A stretch of DNA of 64,000 nt from Paraburkholderia youngii (GCF_013366925.1 NZ_JAALDK010000002.1:744001-808000), one strand, 5' to 3'. Counted from the stretch's first letter, positions 8,924 to 18,211 are shown. Numbers and translations: made by a program. Notes: a model not told the origin generated them from the sequence alone.

Positions 8924-9781
8924 GGTCGGCACGCTTTCAAGGGTTGCGATTTTCTTCCAGGGTCATCGAATCTGTTTATCGCGCCCGACGCGAGACCCGG
9001 CCAGGCAAGGCCTGGATGCGTCACTCGCGACGTCCGTCGAGTCCTGCCGGGAAGAAGCTCCGCGCAATGTAGATCATCACCGCGCGCGGGCGGGCCCGGC
9101 AATGCGCGATGCATGCAGAACAATGCGTATGTGGTTAACCCGCTCTTTCAACCCGTGGTGCGCGTGCTTATTGTGCTGGGTGCGAACGGCAGGCGGGCAG
9201 GCTTAAAACTTCAAGCCGCATGCCGTTATTGGTTGGATCGGGAAGTCGACGGCGGACGCAGTCAGCGCAGCTTCGCCATCCGCTACCATCGCACACGCGC
9301 GCAAGACGGCGCACAACGGCCTCTGCGGCGCGGGGGCGACCGCCACATTGGCGAGTCGAAAAGCGCACGCAGAAGCGAACAGATACCTGCACCGCCGGTA
9401 TGGCCGGACGGGTTCGCAGCCGAGCGGGCCACTGAGAGGCCTCCGTAGAGGGGACAAAAGATGTTCGGATGCAAGCTGATCGACGTCAACGCATTATCCG
9501 CCCGACCCGCCCGCGCGCCGGTCCAGCGGCACGCGCGCCGATCCAATGACGGCCACGTCCATCCCGTGCCCGCGCCCCACGACAAGACACAGTACGGTCA
9601 TTAGCCACTGGCAGGCTCACCGCCGGATTTCATGACCGCGCTACTCCCAACCGATCAGTCAATCCCTCGGCTTCGGGTGTGCAAACCGTTACGCCGGACC
9701 CCGCTCACAGCGCTCTCCCAGCAATGAACAAGGGGTCCGATTTTCAACGTTGTTCACGTGGTTCGTTAGCAAGGAAATCGA
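8924..9781. other. Intergenic region of about 860 bases without a supported gene
   Basis: Both strands contain open frames but all have the Arg-, Ala- and Cys-rich character of chance frames in high-GC DNA. The end nearest 9781 should contain the promoter of the Liv-type operon. No clear operator or terminator was found. Confidence 0.4.
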
Positions 9782-10957
9782 ATGCAAAACAAAAAGCGCA
9801 CTTTGCTTAAGGCCGCCGCCGCACTCGTGCTGACAGGTTCGAGCGTGCTCGCCCATGCGGACGATGTGGTCAAGGTCGGGCTCATCGTTCCGATGAGCGG
9901 ACCTTTCGCGTCCACGGGTCGTCAGGTCGACGCGGCGGTCAAGCTGTATATGGCCCAGCATGGCGACACGGTCGCGGGCAAGAAAATCCAGGTCATCCTG
10001 AAGGACGACACCAACGTCCCGGATACCACCAAGCGCCTCGCGCAGGAGCTGATCGTCAAGGATCACGTGTCGGTGCTGGCAGGCTTCGGGCTCACGCCGC
10101 TGGCGCTCGCCGCCGCGCCGCTCGCGACCCAGGCGAAGGTGCCGATGATCGTGATGAACGCGGCCACTGCGATGATCACCGAGCAGTCGCCTTACATCGT
10201 GCGCTCGGGCTTCACGCTGCCGCAGAACACGTTGGGCATCGCGCGTTGGGCGCCGAAGAACGGCATCAAGAAGGTGGTCACGCTGGTCGCCGACTACGGT
10301 CCCGGCATCGACGCGCAGAACTCCTTCAAGAAGGTCTTCGAATCGGAAGGCGGCAGCGTCGTCGAGCAACTGCGCGTGCCGGTCGCCAATCCGGACTTTT
10401 CGCCGTTCCTGCAGAAGGTCGCCGACCTGAAGCCTGACGCGCTGTTCATCTTCGTGCCGTCGGGTGCCGGCGCCGCGTTCATGAAGCAGTTCGCCGAGCG
10501 CGGCCTGAGCAAGCAGGGCATCAAACTGATCGGTACTGGCGACGTGGTGGATGACGACATCCTGAACGCCATGGGTGAGGTCGCGCTGGGCGCGGTGACA
10601 TCGATGCACTACTCGGCCGCTCTCGACAATCCCGAGAACCGCGCCTACGTGGCCGCCTTCGAAAAAGCCAACCCCGGCATGCGCCCGAACTTCCACAGCG
10701 TCGGCGCCTATGACGGCATGCACCTGATCTACGCGGCGCTGCAAGCCACCAAGGGCGACACCAACGGCGACAAGCTGCTGGCAGCCATGAAGGGCCAGAA
10801 ATGGAACAGCCCCCGCGGCCCGGTGGAACTCGATCCGCAGACGCGTGAAATGGTCCAGAACGTGTACATCACCCGGACCGAACGCATGAATGGCCAGCTG
10901 TTCAACGTGTCGTTCGACAAGGTCGACGCCGTCAAGGATCCGGCCAAGATCAAATAA
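9782..10957 (+). CDS. Branched-chain-amino-acid-type ABC transporter substrate-binding protein
   Basis: 391-residue periplasmic binding protein of the LivJ/LivK (leucine-binding, type I fold) family. The signal peptide occupies about residues 1-25 and ends in VLAHA before DDVVKVG. Family hallmarks are GLIVPMSGPFASTGRQV near residue 34, the ligand-pocket segments around ILKDDTN and AAPLATQAKVPMI, and FVPSGAGAAFMKQF near 225. It heads an operon with two permeases and two ATPases. Such Liv-like systems often import aromatic acids, urea or amides, so the ligand should not be assumed to be leucine. The adjacent hydrolase and LysR gene hint at a catabolic substrate. Confidence 0.9.
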   Translation: MQNKKRTLLKAAAALVLTGSSVLAHADDVVKVGLIVPMSGPFASTGRQVDAAVKLYMAQHGDTVAGKKIQVILKDDTNVPDTTKRLAQELIVKDHVSVLAGFGLTPLALAAAPLATQAKVPMIVMNAATAMITEQSPYIVRSGFTLPQNTLGIARWAPKNGIKKVVTLVADYGPGIDAQNSFKKVFESEGGSVVEQLRVPVANPDFSPFLQKVADLKPDALFIFVPSGAGAAFMKQFAERGLSKQGIKLIGTGDVVDDDILNAMGEVALGAVTSMHYSAALDNPENRAYVAAFEKANPGMRPNFHSVGAYDGMHLIYAALQATKGDTNGDKLLAAMKGQKWNSPRGPVELDPQTREMVQNVYITRTERMNGQLFNVSFDKVDAVKDPAKIK

Positions 10958-11002
10958 GCTCGCGAAAGCGAGGCACGCCGTATCCGGATGATTCGATTTG
11001 CC

Positions 11003-11035
11003 CGCCGCGCCCCTCGCACTGCCAGGGGCGCGGCG
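11003..11035 (+). terminator. Strong hairpin between binding-protein and permease genes
   Basis: Two perfect 12-base arms (CGCCGCGCCCCT and AGGGGCGCGGCG) flank a 9-base loop, followed by only TTT. The weak T-run suggests a partial terminator or an mRNA-stabilising stem. Either would let the binding protein be made in excess over the permeases, a known arrangement in binding-protein-dependent operons. Confidence 0.6.
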
Positions 11036-11053
11036 TTTCGGCGGTAAAAACTC

Positions 11054-11914
11054 ATGCTAACCATTCTCTTCGACGGTATTGCCTACGGCATGCTTCTGTT
11101 CGTGCTGGCGAGCGGTCTGGCCATCACGCTCGGATTGATGAACTTCGTCAATCTCGCTCACGGCGCCTTCGCCATGGTGGGCGGCTACGCCACCGTGCTC
11201 GCGATGTCGCGTCTGGGCATCCCTTTCCTGTGCGCATTGCCGATTGCGTTCGTCGCGTCCGCGGTGCTTGGCGGCATTCTCGAACGCACGCTGTATAAGC
11301 GCGTGTACGGGCAGTCCGAACTCAATCAGGTGCTGTTTACGATCGGCCTGACCTTCATGGCCATCGCGACGGTCGACTACTTCATGGGCTCGACCCAGCA
11401 GTTCCTGAACCTGCCGCAATGGCTGCAGGGCCGCACGGTGTTCGCCGGCATTGGCATCGGTTACTACCGGTTGTTCGTGATCCTGGTCTGCGTGGTACTC
11501 GTCGTCGCGCTCCAGCTGATCCTGACCAAAACCCGCTTTGGCAGCCGCCTGCGCGCATCGGTGGATGATCCGCGCGCGGCGAGCGGCCTCGGCATCAACA
11601 TCAACTTCGTGTTTCTGACCACCTTCGCGTTCGGCTCGGGCCTCGCCGGCCTCGGCGGCGCGCTCGGCGCAAACATGCTCGGCCTCGATCCGATCTTTCC
11701 GCTCAAGTTCATGATCTATTTCCTGGTCGTGGTCGCGGTGGGCGGCACGACCTCGCTGACCGGTCCGCTGCTGGCTTCGCTGCTGCTCGGCATCGCGGAC
11801 GTGGCGGGCAAGTACTACATCCCCGATCTGGGGGCATTCATCATCTACGGCGTCATGATCATCACCCTGATGTGGCGACCACAGGGTCTATTCGTCAGGG
11901 CGGGGGGCAAATGA
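11054..11914 (+). CDS. livH: Branched-chain-amino-acid-type ABC permease LivH
   Basis: 286-residue inner-membrane permease with about eight hydrophobic segments. Signatures are the N-terminal DGIAYGMLLFVLASGLAITL, the MNFVNLAHGAFAMVGGY motif at about residues 30-46, and the conserved VGGTTSLTGPLLASLLLG near 230. It pairs with the next gene, whose ATG overlaps its stop (ATGA), indicating translational coupling. Confidence 0.92.
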   Translation: MLTILFDGIAYGMLLFVLASGLAITLGLMNFVNLAHGAFAMVGGYATVLAMSRLGIPFLCALPIAFVASAVLGGILERTLYKRVYGQSELNQVLFTIGLTFMAIATVDYFMGSTQQFLNLPQWLQGRTVFAGIGIGYYRLFVILVCVVLVVALQLILTKTRFGSRLRASVDDPRAASGLGININFVFLTTFAFGSGLAGLGGALGANMLGLDPIFPLKFMIYFLVVVAVGGTTSLTGPLLASLLLGIADVAGKYYIPDLGAFIIYGVMIITLMWRPQGLFVRAGGK

Positions 11915-12924
11915 AGTCGGCAACTTCTAGCGAAATGGGTGCATCGACGATCGTGCCCGAAGTCCGCAGCATGGGCAGGCAGTGGTCGCGCTGGCGCCCG
12001 GTGGAAATCATCTTCTGGATCGTGGCGCTGGGCATCTGCGTGACGCCGCTCAATAACTTCCTGCTGCTCAACGAGATGGCGATCCTCGCGTTGTTCGCGG
12101 TATCGCTGGACCTGATCCTCGGCTATACCGGCATCGTGTCGCTGGGCCATGCGGCCTTTTTCGGTCTCGGTGCTTATTCGGCTGCATTGCTGGCCAAGTA
12201 CTTCGATGTCGATCCGCTGCTGGGCATGCTGCTCTCGTGCGGAGTGGCGGCGCTGGCGGGCCTCGTCACCAGCGTGCTGGTGATGCGCGGTTCGGACCTC
12301 ACGCGCCTGATGGTGACGCTAGGTGTGGCCTCGATCCTGCACGAACTGGCCAACAAGCTCGGCTGGCTCACCGGCGGGGCCGACGGCATGACCGGCGTGC
12401 CGATGGTGCCGCTCTTTGGTCACATCGAGTTCGATCTGTTCGGCAAGGTGGCCTACACCTATTCGATCGTCACGCTGTTCGTGCTGTTCGTGATCGCGCG
12501 CGCGGTGGTCAAGTCGCCGTTCGGCATGTCGCTGCAGGTGATCCGCCAGAATCCGCTTCGCGCGGCGGCCATGGGCGTGCCGGTCAACCTGCGCCGAACT
12601 GCCGTCTATACGTTGAGCGCGGCCTACGCGGGCGTGGCCGGCGCCCTGCTCGCGCAGACCACCGGCTTCGCGTCGCTCGACGTGCTCGACTTCCACCGCT
12701 CGGCCGACGTGCTGCTGATGCTGATGATCGGCGGTGCGGGTTATCTGTATGGCGGCATCATCGGCGCGGTCGTATTCAGGTTCATGCAGGACCGGCTGGC
12801 GGACATCACGCCGCAATACTGGCAGTTCTGGATCGGCTTGCTGCTGGTGATCATCGTGATCGTCGGTCACGAGCGGCTCGTGCGTCCGTGGACGTGGTTC
12901 CGTCGCAGCGGGAGCAAAGCATGA
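11911..12924 (+). CDS. livM: Branched-chain-amino-acid-type ABC permease LivM
   Basis: 337-residue permease partner of LivH. After a hydrophilic N-terminal extension of about 40 residues come multiple membrane segments with the LivM signature LGYTGIVSLGHAAFFGLGAY near residue 70, and a cytoplasmic loop with VIRQNPLRAAAMGV near 210 that contacts the ATPases. The start at 11911 overlaps the LivH stop, and the stop overlaps the LivG start. Confidence 0.92.
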   Translation: MKSATSSEMGASTIVPEVRSMGRQWSRWRPVEIIFWIVALGICVTPLNNFLLLNEMAILALFAVSLDLILGYTGIVSLGHAAFFGLGAYSAALLAKYFDVDPLLGMLLSCGVAALAGLVTSVLVMRGSDLTRLMVTLGVASILHELANKLGWLTGGADGMTGVPMVPLFGHIEFDLFGKVAYTYSIVTLFVLFVIARAVVKSPFGMSLQVIRQNPLRAAAMGVPVNLRRTAVYTLSAAYAGVAGALLAQTTGFASLDVLDFHRSADVLLMLMIGGAGYLYGGIIGAVVFRFMQDRLADITPQYWQFWIGLLLVIIVIVGHERLVRPWTWFRRSGSKA

Positions 12925-13685
12925 CGATCGCACTGCAAACATTCAATCTGATCAAGCGCTTCGGCGGCCTCGTCGCCACCAATGACGTGTCGATCGCGGT
13001 CGAGAAAGGCGCTCGCCAGGCGCTGATCGGCCCCAACGGCGCCGGCAAGACGACGCTGATCAATCAGCTGACGGGCGTGCTGTCGCCGACTTCGGGCCGC
13101 ATCGAGCTCGAAGGCCACGACATCACGTCGCTGTCCGTGCACAAGCGGGCTCGCGCCGGGCTCGTCCGCACGTTCCAGATCAATCAGCTTTTCAAGCAAA
13201 TGACGCCGGCCGAATCGCTGTCCGTCGCGATCTCCGAGCGCGACGGCCTGGGCGCGCGCTTCTGGCGTGCGCTCGGCCAGCGCGGCGAAATCATGGACGA
13301 GGTCGCTTCGCTGCTCGAACAGTGCAAGTTGCTCGACGTGATGAGTCGCGAAACGCGCGTGCTGCCCTACGGCAAGCAGCGTCTGCTCGAAATCGCGCTG
13401 GCGCTGGCGGCAAAGCCGCGCGTGCTGCTGCTGGACGAGCCCGTGGCAGGCGTTCCCGACGCCGAACGCCGCGAGATTCTCAATACGGTCGCCGCATTGC
13501 CCGACGACGTGACCATTCTGCTGATCGAGCACGACATGGACCTCGTGTTCAGCTTTGCCAACCGCATCTCTGTGCTGGTGAGCGGCGGTCTGCTTACCGA
13601 GGGCGCATGCGCGGACATCGCCCGCGATCCTCGCGTGAAGGCCGTGTATCTGGGCGAGGAGCTGGTTGGAGGTGAATATGTCTGA
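12921..13685 (+). CDS. livG: Branched-chain-amino-acid-type ABC ATPase LivG
   Basis: 254-residue ABC ATPase. Walker A is GPNGAGKTT near residue 35. The LivG-type segment LVRTFQINQLFKQMT follows near residue 76. The signature position reads LPYGKQRLLEIA, where most family members have LSYGEQR, so the usual Glu is Lys here. Walker B is VLLLDEPVAGV, and the switch His is in LLIEHDMDLVF. The ATG overlaps the LivM stop (ATGA). The longer upstream frame reading into livM is a shadow. Confidence 0.92.
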   Translation: MTIALQTFNLIKRFGGLVATNDVSIAVEKGARQALIGPNGAGKTTLINQLTGVLSPTSGRIELEGHDITSLSVHKRARAGLVRTFQINQLFKQMTPAESLSVAISERDGLGARFWRALGQRGEIMDEVASLLEQCKLLDVMSRETRVLPYGKQRLLEIALALAAKPRVLLLDEPVAGVPDAERREILNTVAALPDDVTILLIEHDMDLVFSFANRISVLVSGGLLTEGACADIARDPRVKAVYLGEELVGGEYV

Positions 13686-14385
13686 ATTGCTGAAGCTGGA
13701 AGGAATCGTCGCGGGCTACGGCGAAGCCAGGATCCTGACGGGCATCGATCTGGCCTTGGATCACGGCCAGGCTCTCGCACTGCTTGGCCGCAACGGCACG
13801 GGTAAAACCACGCTGATCAACAGCATCGTCGGTCACACGCGTCGCTTTAGCGGGCGGATCTGGCTCGATGGCAAGGACGTCACCGGATTCAAGCCGCACC
13901 AGCGCGCGCTGGCCGGCATCGGCTGGGTGCCGCAGGAACGCAATATCTTCAAGTCGTTGACGGTCGAAGAGAACCTGAGCGCGATCGCCGTGCCCGGTCC
14001 CTGGGACCTGGCGCGCATCTACAGGATGTTTCCGCGCCTGGAGGAGCGCCGCGCCAATATGGGCAATCAGCTTTCCGGCGGCGAACAGCAGATGCTCGCC
14101 ATTGGCCGCGCGCTGATGCTCAATCCCAGGGTGCTGCTGCTCGACGAACCGCTCGAAGGCCTCGCGCCGATCATCGTGCAGGACTTGATGCGCATCCTGT
14201 CGGAGATCATCCGCGACGAAGGCCTGTCGGTGATTCTGGTCGAGCAGAACGCGCGCAAGGCGCTGAGCATTACGCACAACGCCGTGGTGCTGGAGCGCGG
14301 CTCGGTGATTCATTCGAGCACGGCGGCCGAGCTGCTGGCCCAGGATCACAAGATCGATACCTTGCTGGCCGTGTCTCAACACTGA
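13678..14385 (+). CDS. livF: Branched-chain-amino-acid-type ABC ATPase LivF
   Basis: 235-residue ABC ATPase that completes the importer. Walker A is GRNGTGKTT near residue 34, the Q-loop is GWVPQERNIF, the signature is LSGGEQQMLAIGRAL, and Walker B is VLLLDEPLEGLAP. The ATG at 13678 has GGAGGTG directly upstream and overlaps the end of livG by eight bases; a TTG four codons earlier is less likely. It ends 24 bases before the convergent alpha/beta hydrolase stop. Confidence 0.92.
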   Translation: MSELLKLEGIVAGYGEARILTGIDLALDHGQALALLGRNGTGKTTLINSIVGHTRRFSGRIWLDGKDVTGFKPHQRALAGIGWVPQERNIFKSLTVEENLSAIAVPGPWDLARIYRMFPRLEERRANMGNQLSGGEQQMLAIGRALMLNPRVLLLDEPLEGLAPIIVQDLMRILSEIIRDEGLSVILVEQNARKALSITHNAVVLERGSVIHSSTAAELLAQDHKIDTLLAVSQH

Positions 14386-14408
14386 GCGGCACGCGATGCG
14401 TGGCCGGG

Positions 14409-15272
14409 CTACGCGACGAAGGTCGTGACCGCCCGGTTGAACGCATCCGGTCTCGCGACATTCATCCCATGCGACGCACCGTCGATCGTTTCGCGTTCGG
14501 CAAACTCGATCCACTGTTCGAGCTTATCGACCGTATTGCGGAACATGCGGGGACTTCTTTGGCCGTCGATCAACAACGTACGGCACTTGATATCGCGCGC
14601 GGCTTCCGGCGTATAGGCCGGAAGCGGATCGAGCAACTGCTTCGGCAGCGTGAGCGCGTTGTCGAGCGCCATGCGACGAAAGCTCTCCGGGCTTTTGTTC
14701 CAGTACCCCGGCATGCTCACGGAGTCGACGAACATCGACAAGCCGGCGTCGTACTCGCCCCGCTCGATCAGTTCCGCGACCCGGGCGCGCAACACGTTGG
14801 TCGCCGGCGGCATGAACGCGGGCTGCCCCCGCGGTTCGGTTTGCAGCGGGCCGCCGGGATCGGCTAGCGTCAGCGTTTTCACGAGGCGCGGATAGGCGCG
14901 CGCGAGATGGAATGCCACGCACCCACCACGCGAGTGACCGACCAGATGAACGGGAGCCAGGTCGAGCGCCGTGATGAATCCGGCCATTTCCTCGACGTGC
15001 GCCTCCCAGCTGAAGTCGCCGTGTCCAAACGCATCGATCTCGGGCCAGTAATGGCTCAAGCTCGGCGCGAAGCAGCGAAACCGGCCAGACAGCGAAGCCA
15101 TCTGGGCGTCCCAATAGCGATAGTCGCAAAGCGAGCCGTGCACGAACACCATCGGCTCGCCGCTCCCGGACTCGACATACGGTATGGCAACACTCGATGC
15201 GGTGGTCACGAACGATGGCGCGGACGCGCCATAGGCTGAGGCCAGGATCGATGGGCTGGTACGTGCATTCAT
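14409..15272 (-). CDS. Alpha/beta-fold hydrolase
   Basis: 287-residue serine hydrolase. VFVHGSLCDYRYW near residue 43 is the oxyanion-hole motif, GHSRGGCVA near 113 holds the nucleophile Ser, and the acidic residue and the final His (GASHGMN near 270) complete the triad. AAGGAG lies seven bases before the ATG at 15272; a TTG one codon upstream could also start it. It is divergent from the LysR gene at 15369, which is its probable regulator. Substrate unknown: an esterase or C-C hydrolase tied to the compound imported by the neighbouring Liv system is plausible. Confidence 0.82.
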   Translation of the reverse strand: MNARTSPSILASAYGASAPSFVTTASSVAIPYVESGSGEPMVFVHGSLCDYRYWDAQMASLSGRFRCFAPSLSHYWPEIDAFGHGDFSWEAHVEEMAGFITALDLAPVHLVGHSRGGCVAFHLARAYPRLVKTLTLADPGGPLQTEPRGQPAFMPPATNVLRARVAELIERGEYDAGLSMFVDSVSMPGYWNKSPESFRRMALDNALTLPKQLLDPLPAYTPEAARDIKCRTLLIDGQRSPRMFRNTVDKLEQWIEFAERETIDGASHGMNVARPDAFNRAVTTFVA

Positions 15273-15368
15273 CAAAGGGCTCCTTTGGCGACACTATCGA
15301 TGGTGTGCTGGCAAAAGAAAATCGCATAATATTGATGGAATCGATCTACTTTTCTGATACGAACCATC

Positions 15369-16232
15369 ATGGCAACGGAAATGAAAGCGCTCGATCTGGA
15401 CGTGCTGTCGATGATCATCGCGGTGGCGGACGCCGGCACGATCAGTCGCGCGGCGCAGGTCGTGCATCGCTCGCAATCGGCGGTGAGCATGCAGATCAAG
15501 ACGCTCGAGACGGCGCTCGGCAAGGCGCTGTTCGTGCGCAAGCCTCGCAGCGTGGTGCCGACGCAGGACGGCGAAATGCTGTTGACCTACGCACGACGGA
15601 TGATCGCGCTGCGCGATGAAGCGTGGGCAGCGGTGGTTCGGCCCGACGTGACCGGGCGCGTGGTGATCGGCGTGCCGGACGACTATGCGACGTCACTGTT
15701 CCCGCCGATCCTCAAGAAATTTTCGGCGACCTATCCGAAGGTGGAAATTCAGGTGGTGGGGCTGCCAAGCGTCGCGCTCGAGCCGATGTTGAAGGACGGC
15801 ACGGTCGATCTCGTCTGCGCGACGCGCGTGAAAGGATTGCACGGCGAGTTCCTGCGTCACGAACCGATGGTGTGGGCCGCCGCCCCGGGCGCGACCGAGA
15901 TCTGGCGCGAAAGGCCCTTGCCCATCGCCGTGTTTTTGCCCGGCAGCGTCGCGCGAGAGAAGGCCATCCGGAGCCTCGAGCGTGCGCGCATCACGTATCG
16001 AACGTCGTATGAGAGTCCGAGTCTGCTGGGTCTGCTGACGATGGCCGAGGCCGGACTCGCGGTGACCCCTTTGGCCAAGTGCGCGGTACCGGCTCACTTC
16101 TCGCTGCTGGGGGCCGCGAATGGCCTGCCGGAAATCGGCACGCTCGAAGTCGTGCTGGCGCGAAGCGCGGCTTCGAAGCGACCTGTGTGCGATTTTCTCG
16201 CGGAGCACATTCTCGCCGACCTGAAGAATTAA
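15369..16232 (+). CDS. LysR-family transcriptional regulator
   Basis: 287 residues with an N-terminal winged helix-turn-helix (residues 8-66; GTISRAAQVVHRSQSAVSMQ is the recognition region) and a C-terminal effector-binding domain from about 90 (GRVVIGVPDDYATSLFPPI). It diverges from the hydrolase gene with a 96-base AT-richer gap that should contain the shared operators. By the usual LysR pattern it would control that hydrolase, possibly also itself. A second in-frame ATG lies four codons later. Confidence 0.88.
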   Translation: MATEMKALDLDVLSMIIAVADAGTISRAAQVVHRSQSAVSMQIKTLETALGKALFVRKPRSVVPTQDGEMLLTYARRMIALRDEAWAAVVRPDVTGRVVIGVPDDYATSLFPPILKKFSATYPKVEIQVVGLPSVALEPMLKDGTVDLVCATRVKGLHGEFLRHEPMVWAAAPGATEIWRERPLPIAVFLPGSVAREKAIRSLERARITYRTSYESPSLLGLLTMAEAGLAVTPLAKCAVPAHFSLLGAANGLPEIGTLEVVLARSAASKRPVCDFLAEHILADLKN

Positions 16233-16243
16233 CCCGGAAGACG

Positions 16244-17374
16244 TCAGGAAGACTCCTCCGCGCCGGCTCGGCACGACGCACAAATCCACCACGCAGCCTT
16301 CGGCGCAGCGACGGTTTGCGCAACCCCGCGCCACCAGCGTTCACCGCGATGCACCGCAGTCAGATCGAGCCGCTCGCCCATGCGCGGTGTCGACAGCGCG
16401 ACACCGCGCGCGAGCGCCAGCCCCGTCACCCTCTCGAACGGCTCCTGCCAGCGATGCATCGCGAGGTCGAAGGTGCCGTTATGAATCGGCACGAGCCAGC
16501 GGCCGCGCAGGTCGATATGCGCCTGCACGGTTTCTTCGGGCTGCATATGGACGTATGGCCACATCGCGTCGTACGCGCCGGTCTCGATCAACGTGACGTC
16601 GAATGGTCCGAGGCGCTCGCCGATCGCGCTGAAACCATCGAAGTAGCCGGTGTCGCCGCTGAAGAACACGCGCAAATCGTTATCGACGATCACCCAGGAC
16701 GCCCACAACGTGCGGTTGCCATCGAACAGGCTGCGCCCCGAGAAGTGCTGCGCCGGCGTCGCGGTGAACTCGATGCCCTCGATCACCGTGCCCTGCCACC
16801 AGTCGAACTGCCGGACCTTCGCCGCGTCGATACCCCATTCGATGAGCCGGTCGCCGACCCCGAGCGGCGTCAGGAACACCTCGGTACGCTGCGCCAGGAT
16901 CAGGACGGTCTCGCGGTCCAGATGGTCGTAGTGATCGTGCGACAGGATCACGCCATGCAGCGGCGGCAAATCGTCGAGCGAGATCGGCGGCGCATGAAAG
17001 CGCTTGGGACCGAGATTGCGGAACGGCGACGCCCGCTCGGCGAATACGGGATCGGTCAGCCAGAACTTGCCGCGCAACTTCAGCAGCATCGTCGAGTGAC
17101 CGAGCCGGTACAGGCTGCGATCGGGCGCCGCATCGAGTTGCGCGCGTGTCAGCGTTTCGACGGGCAACGCGTCGGCCGGCACGGTGCCGCGCGGCTTGTT
17201 GAACAGCACCGTCCACGCGAGCCCGAGCGTTTTGCGCAGGCTTTGCGCCGGACGCGGCTTGACGTTGCGAAAGCGCTCGCCGTCATGCTGCGGCGACAGG
17301 CCGAACTTCGCGCGGCTGCGTTGCGCGGCGTTCACGCCGAGCATTTGGCGGACATAGGCGGGAAGCGACGTCAT
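16244..17374 (-). CDS. MBL-fold metal-dependent hydrolase (NAPE-PLD/UlaG-like)
   Basis: 376-residue protein with the metallo-beta-lactamase zinc motif SHDHYDHLD near residue 147, preceded by the strand-and-His segment YRLGHSTMLLKLRGKFWLTDP near 90. Later metal ligands are in TPAQHFSGRS near 210 and FFSGDTGY near 242, and LVPIHNGTF near 290 supplies a late His. This arrangement resembles N-acyl-phosphatidylethanolamine phospholipase D-like proteins, with a 70-residue N-terminal extension. No signal peptide. It diverges from a TetR gene with tandem palindromes between them, so it is probably repressed by that TetR. Confidence 0.85.
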   Translation of the reverse strand: MTSLPAYVRQMLGVNAAQRSRAKFGLSPQHDGERFRNVKPRPAQSLRKTLGLAWTVLFNKPRGTVPADALPVETLTRAQLDAAPDRSLYRLGHSTMLLKLRGKFWLTDPVFAERASPFRNLGPKRFHAPPISLDDLPPLHGVILSHDHYDHLDRETVLILAQRTEVFLTPLGVGDRLIEWGIDAAKVRQFDWWQGTVIEGIEFTATPAQHFSGRSLFDGNRTLWASWVIVDNDLRVFFSGDTGYFDGFSAIGERLGPFDVTLIETGAYDAMWPYVHMQPEETVQAHIDLRGRWLVPIHNGTFDLAMHRWQEPFERVTGLALARGVALSTPRMGERLDLTAVHRGERWWRGVAQTVAAPKAAWWICASCRAGAEESS

Positions 17375-17398
17375 GAAGTTGACCTTTCTGAGAAAATG

Positions 17399-17448
17399 TA
17401 CACCCGGCAGTGTAGTTTATTTTCAAGAAAAGTAAACTGACCAGTGTA
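17399..17448. promoter_or_regulatory. Two related palindromes between divergent MBL hydrolase and TetR genes
   Basis: TACACCCGGCAGTGTA (17399-17414) and TAAACTGACCAGTGTA (17433-17448) share the right half CAGTGTA and are 34 bases apart, which is close to three helical turns. Between and overlapping them is a further imperfect repeat AGTTTA...TAAACT (17414-17438). They sit in the 84-base divergent promoter and are the expected operators of the TetR protein encoded at 17459. Confidence 0.6.
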
Positions 17449-17458
17449 AAATTAGGGG

Positions 17459-18073
17459 ATGGAATCGCCTGCCCGTCCCCAACGTCTGACTGACCGAAAG
17501 CGCGTCGCGATCGTCACCGCCGCGATCGAGGAATTTCTCGCGGCCGGATACGACGCAACCAGCATGGACCGCATCGCCACCCGCGCGAGCGTCTCGAAGC
17601 GCACGGTCTATAACCATTTCCCGAGCAAGGAAGCACTTTTCGCGGCGATTCTCCAGCAACTGTGGGACGCGACCCACGATGGCGATGCGCCCTGCTACCG
17701 CGCCGATCGACCGTTGCGCGCGCAGTTGCTCGATCTGCTGGAGCGCAAGCTGAGCCTGCTTAACGACGAGTCTTTCTTGTCGCTGGCACGGGTGGCGATC
17801 GCGGCTGGCATCCATTCGCCGGAGCGCGCGCGCGATATGGTCGCTCGCATGGGGGAGCGCGAGGAGGATCTGACCGCGTGGGTCCGGGCGGCTGCCGCGG
17901 ACGGCCGCATCAAGACCGGGGAGCCCGTCTTCGCCGCACTGCAGTTGCAGGGGCTCGTGAAGGCTTTTGCCTTCTGGCCGCAAGTGGCGATGGGTCAAGT
18001 GCCGCTCGATGCCGGCGAGCAGAAGCGGATCGCGGAAGCCGCGGTGGATATGTTTCTCGCGCGTTATGCGTGA
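17459..18073 (+). CDS. TetR-family transcriptional regulator
   Basis: 204 residues. The TetR DNA-binding domain covers residues 12-60 (IVTAAIEEFLAAGYDATSMD, then RASVSKRTVYNHFPSKEALF), followed by an all-helical ligand domain with a TetR_C-like end (LVKAFAFWPQVAMGQ). It diverges from the MBL-fold hydrolase and probably represses both genes through the palindromes at 17399-17448. Confidence 0.88.
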   Translation: MESPARPQRLTDRKRVAIVTAAIEEFLAAGYDATSMDRIATRASVSKRTVYNHFPSKEALFAAILQQLWDATHDGDAPCYRADRPLRAQLLDLLERKLSLLNDESFLSLARVAIAAGIHSPERARDMVARMGEREEDLTAWVRAAAADGRIKTGEPVFAALQLQGLVKAFAFWPQVAMGQVPLDAGEQKRIAEAAVDMFLARYA

Positions 18074-18199
18074 GTCGGTTTGCCGGATTGGGTTTGCTTT
18101 GGCGTCCCCGCCGAGGTAAGAAGTTCTTTGCTGGAAGACGGCGGTGCGCGCAGCGACCTTCCGCGAAGCAGCACCGGGAGAGCGAACTCTTCCTTTTTC

Positions 18200-18211
18200 G
18201 CAAACGTTTGC
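18200..18211. promoter_or_regulatory. 12-base perfect palindrome, candidate operator
   Basis: GCAAACGTTTGC is a perfect palindrome 71 bases before the lipoprotein start. Its CG centre and length resemble LacI-family sites. No LacI gene is present in the window, so the regulator is unknown and chance cannot be excluded. Confidence 0.3.

Noticed and set aside
9168..9457. Possible porin C-terminus on the minus strand near 9203 (ends ACGLKF)
   Set aside because: Only the last residues resemble an outer-membrane protein end; no beta-barrel sequence precedes them in any frame.
9689..10744. Minus-strand open frame of 351 codons opposite the Liv-type binding protein
   Set aside because: Antisense shadow; His-, Asp- and Arg-rich with no fold signature.
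16079..17440. Plus-strand open frame of 453 codons opposite the MBL-fold hydrolase
   Set aside because: It overlaps the end of the LysR gene and the whole hydrolase, has a low-complexity composition, and starts inside another gene.
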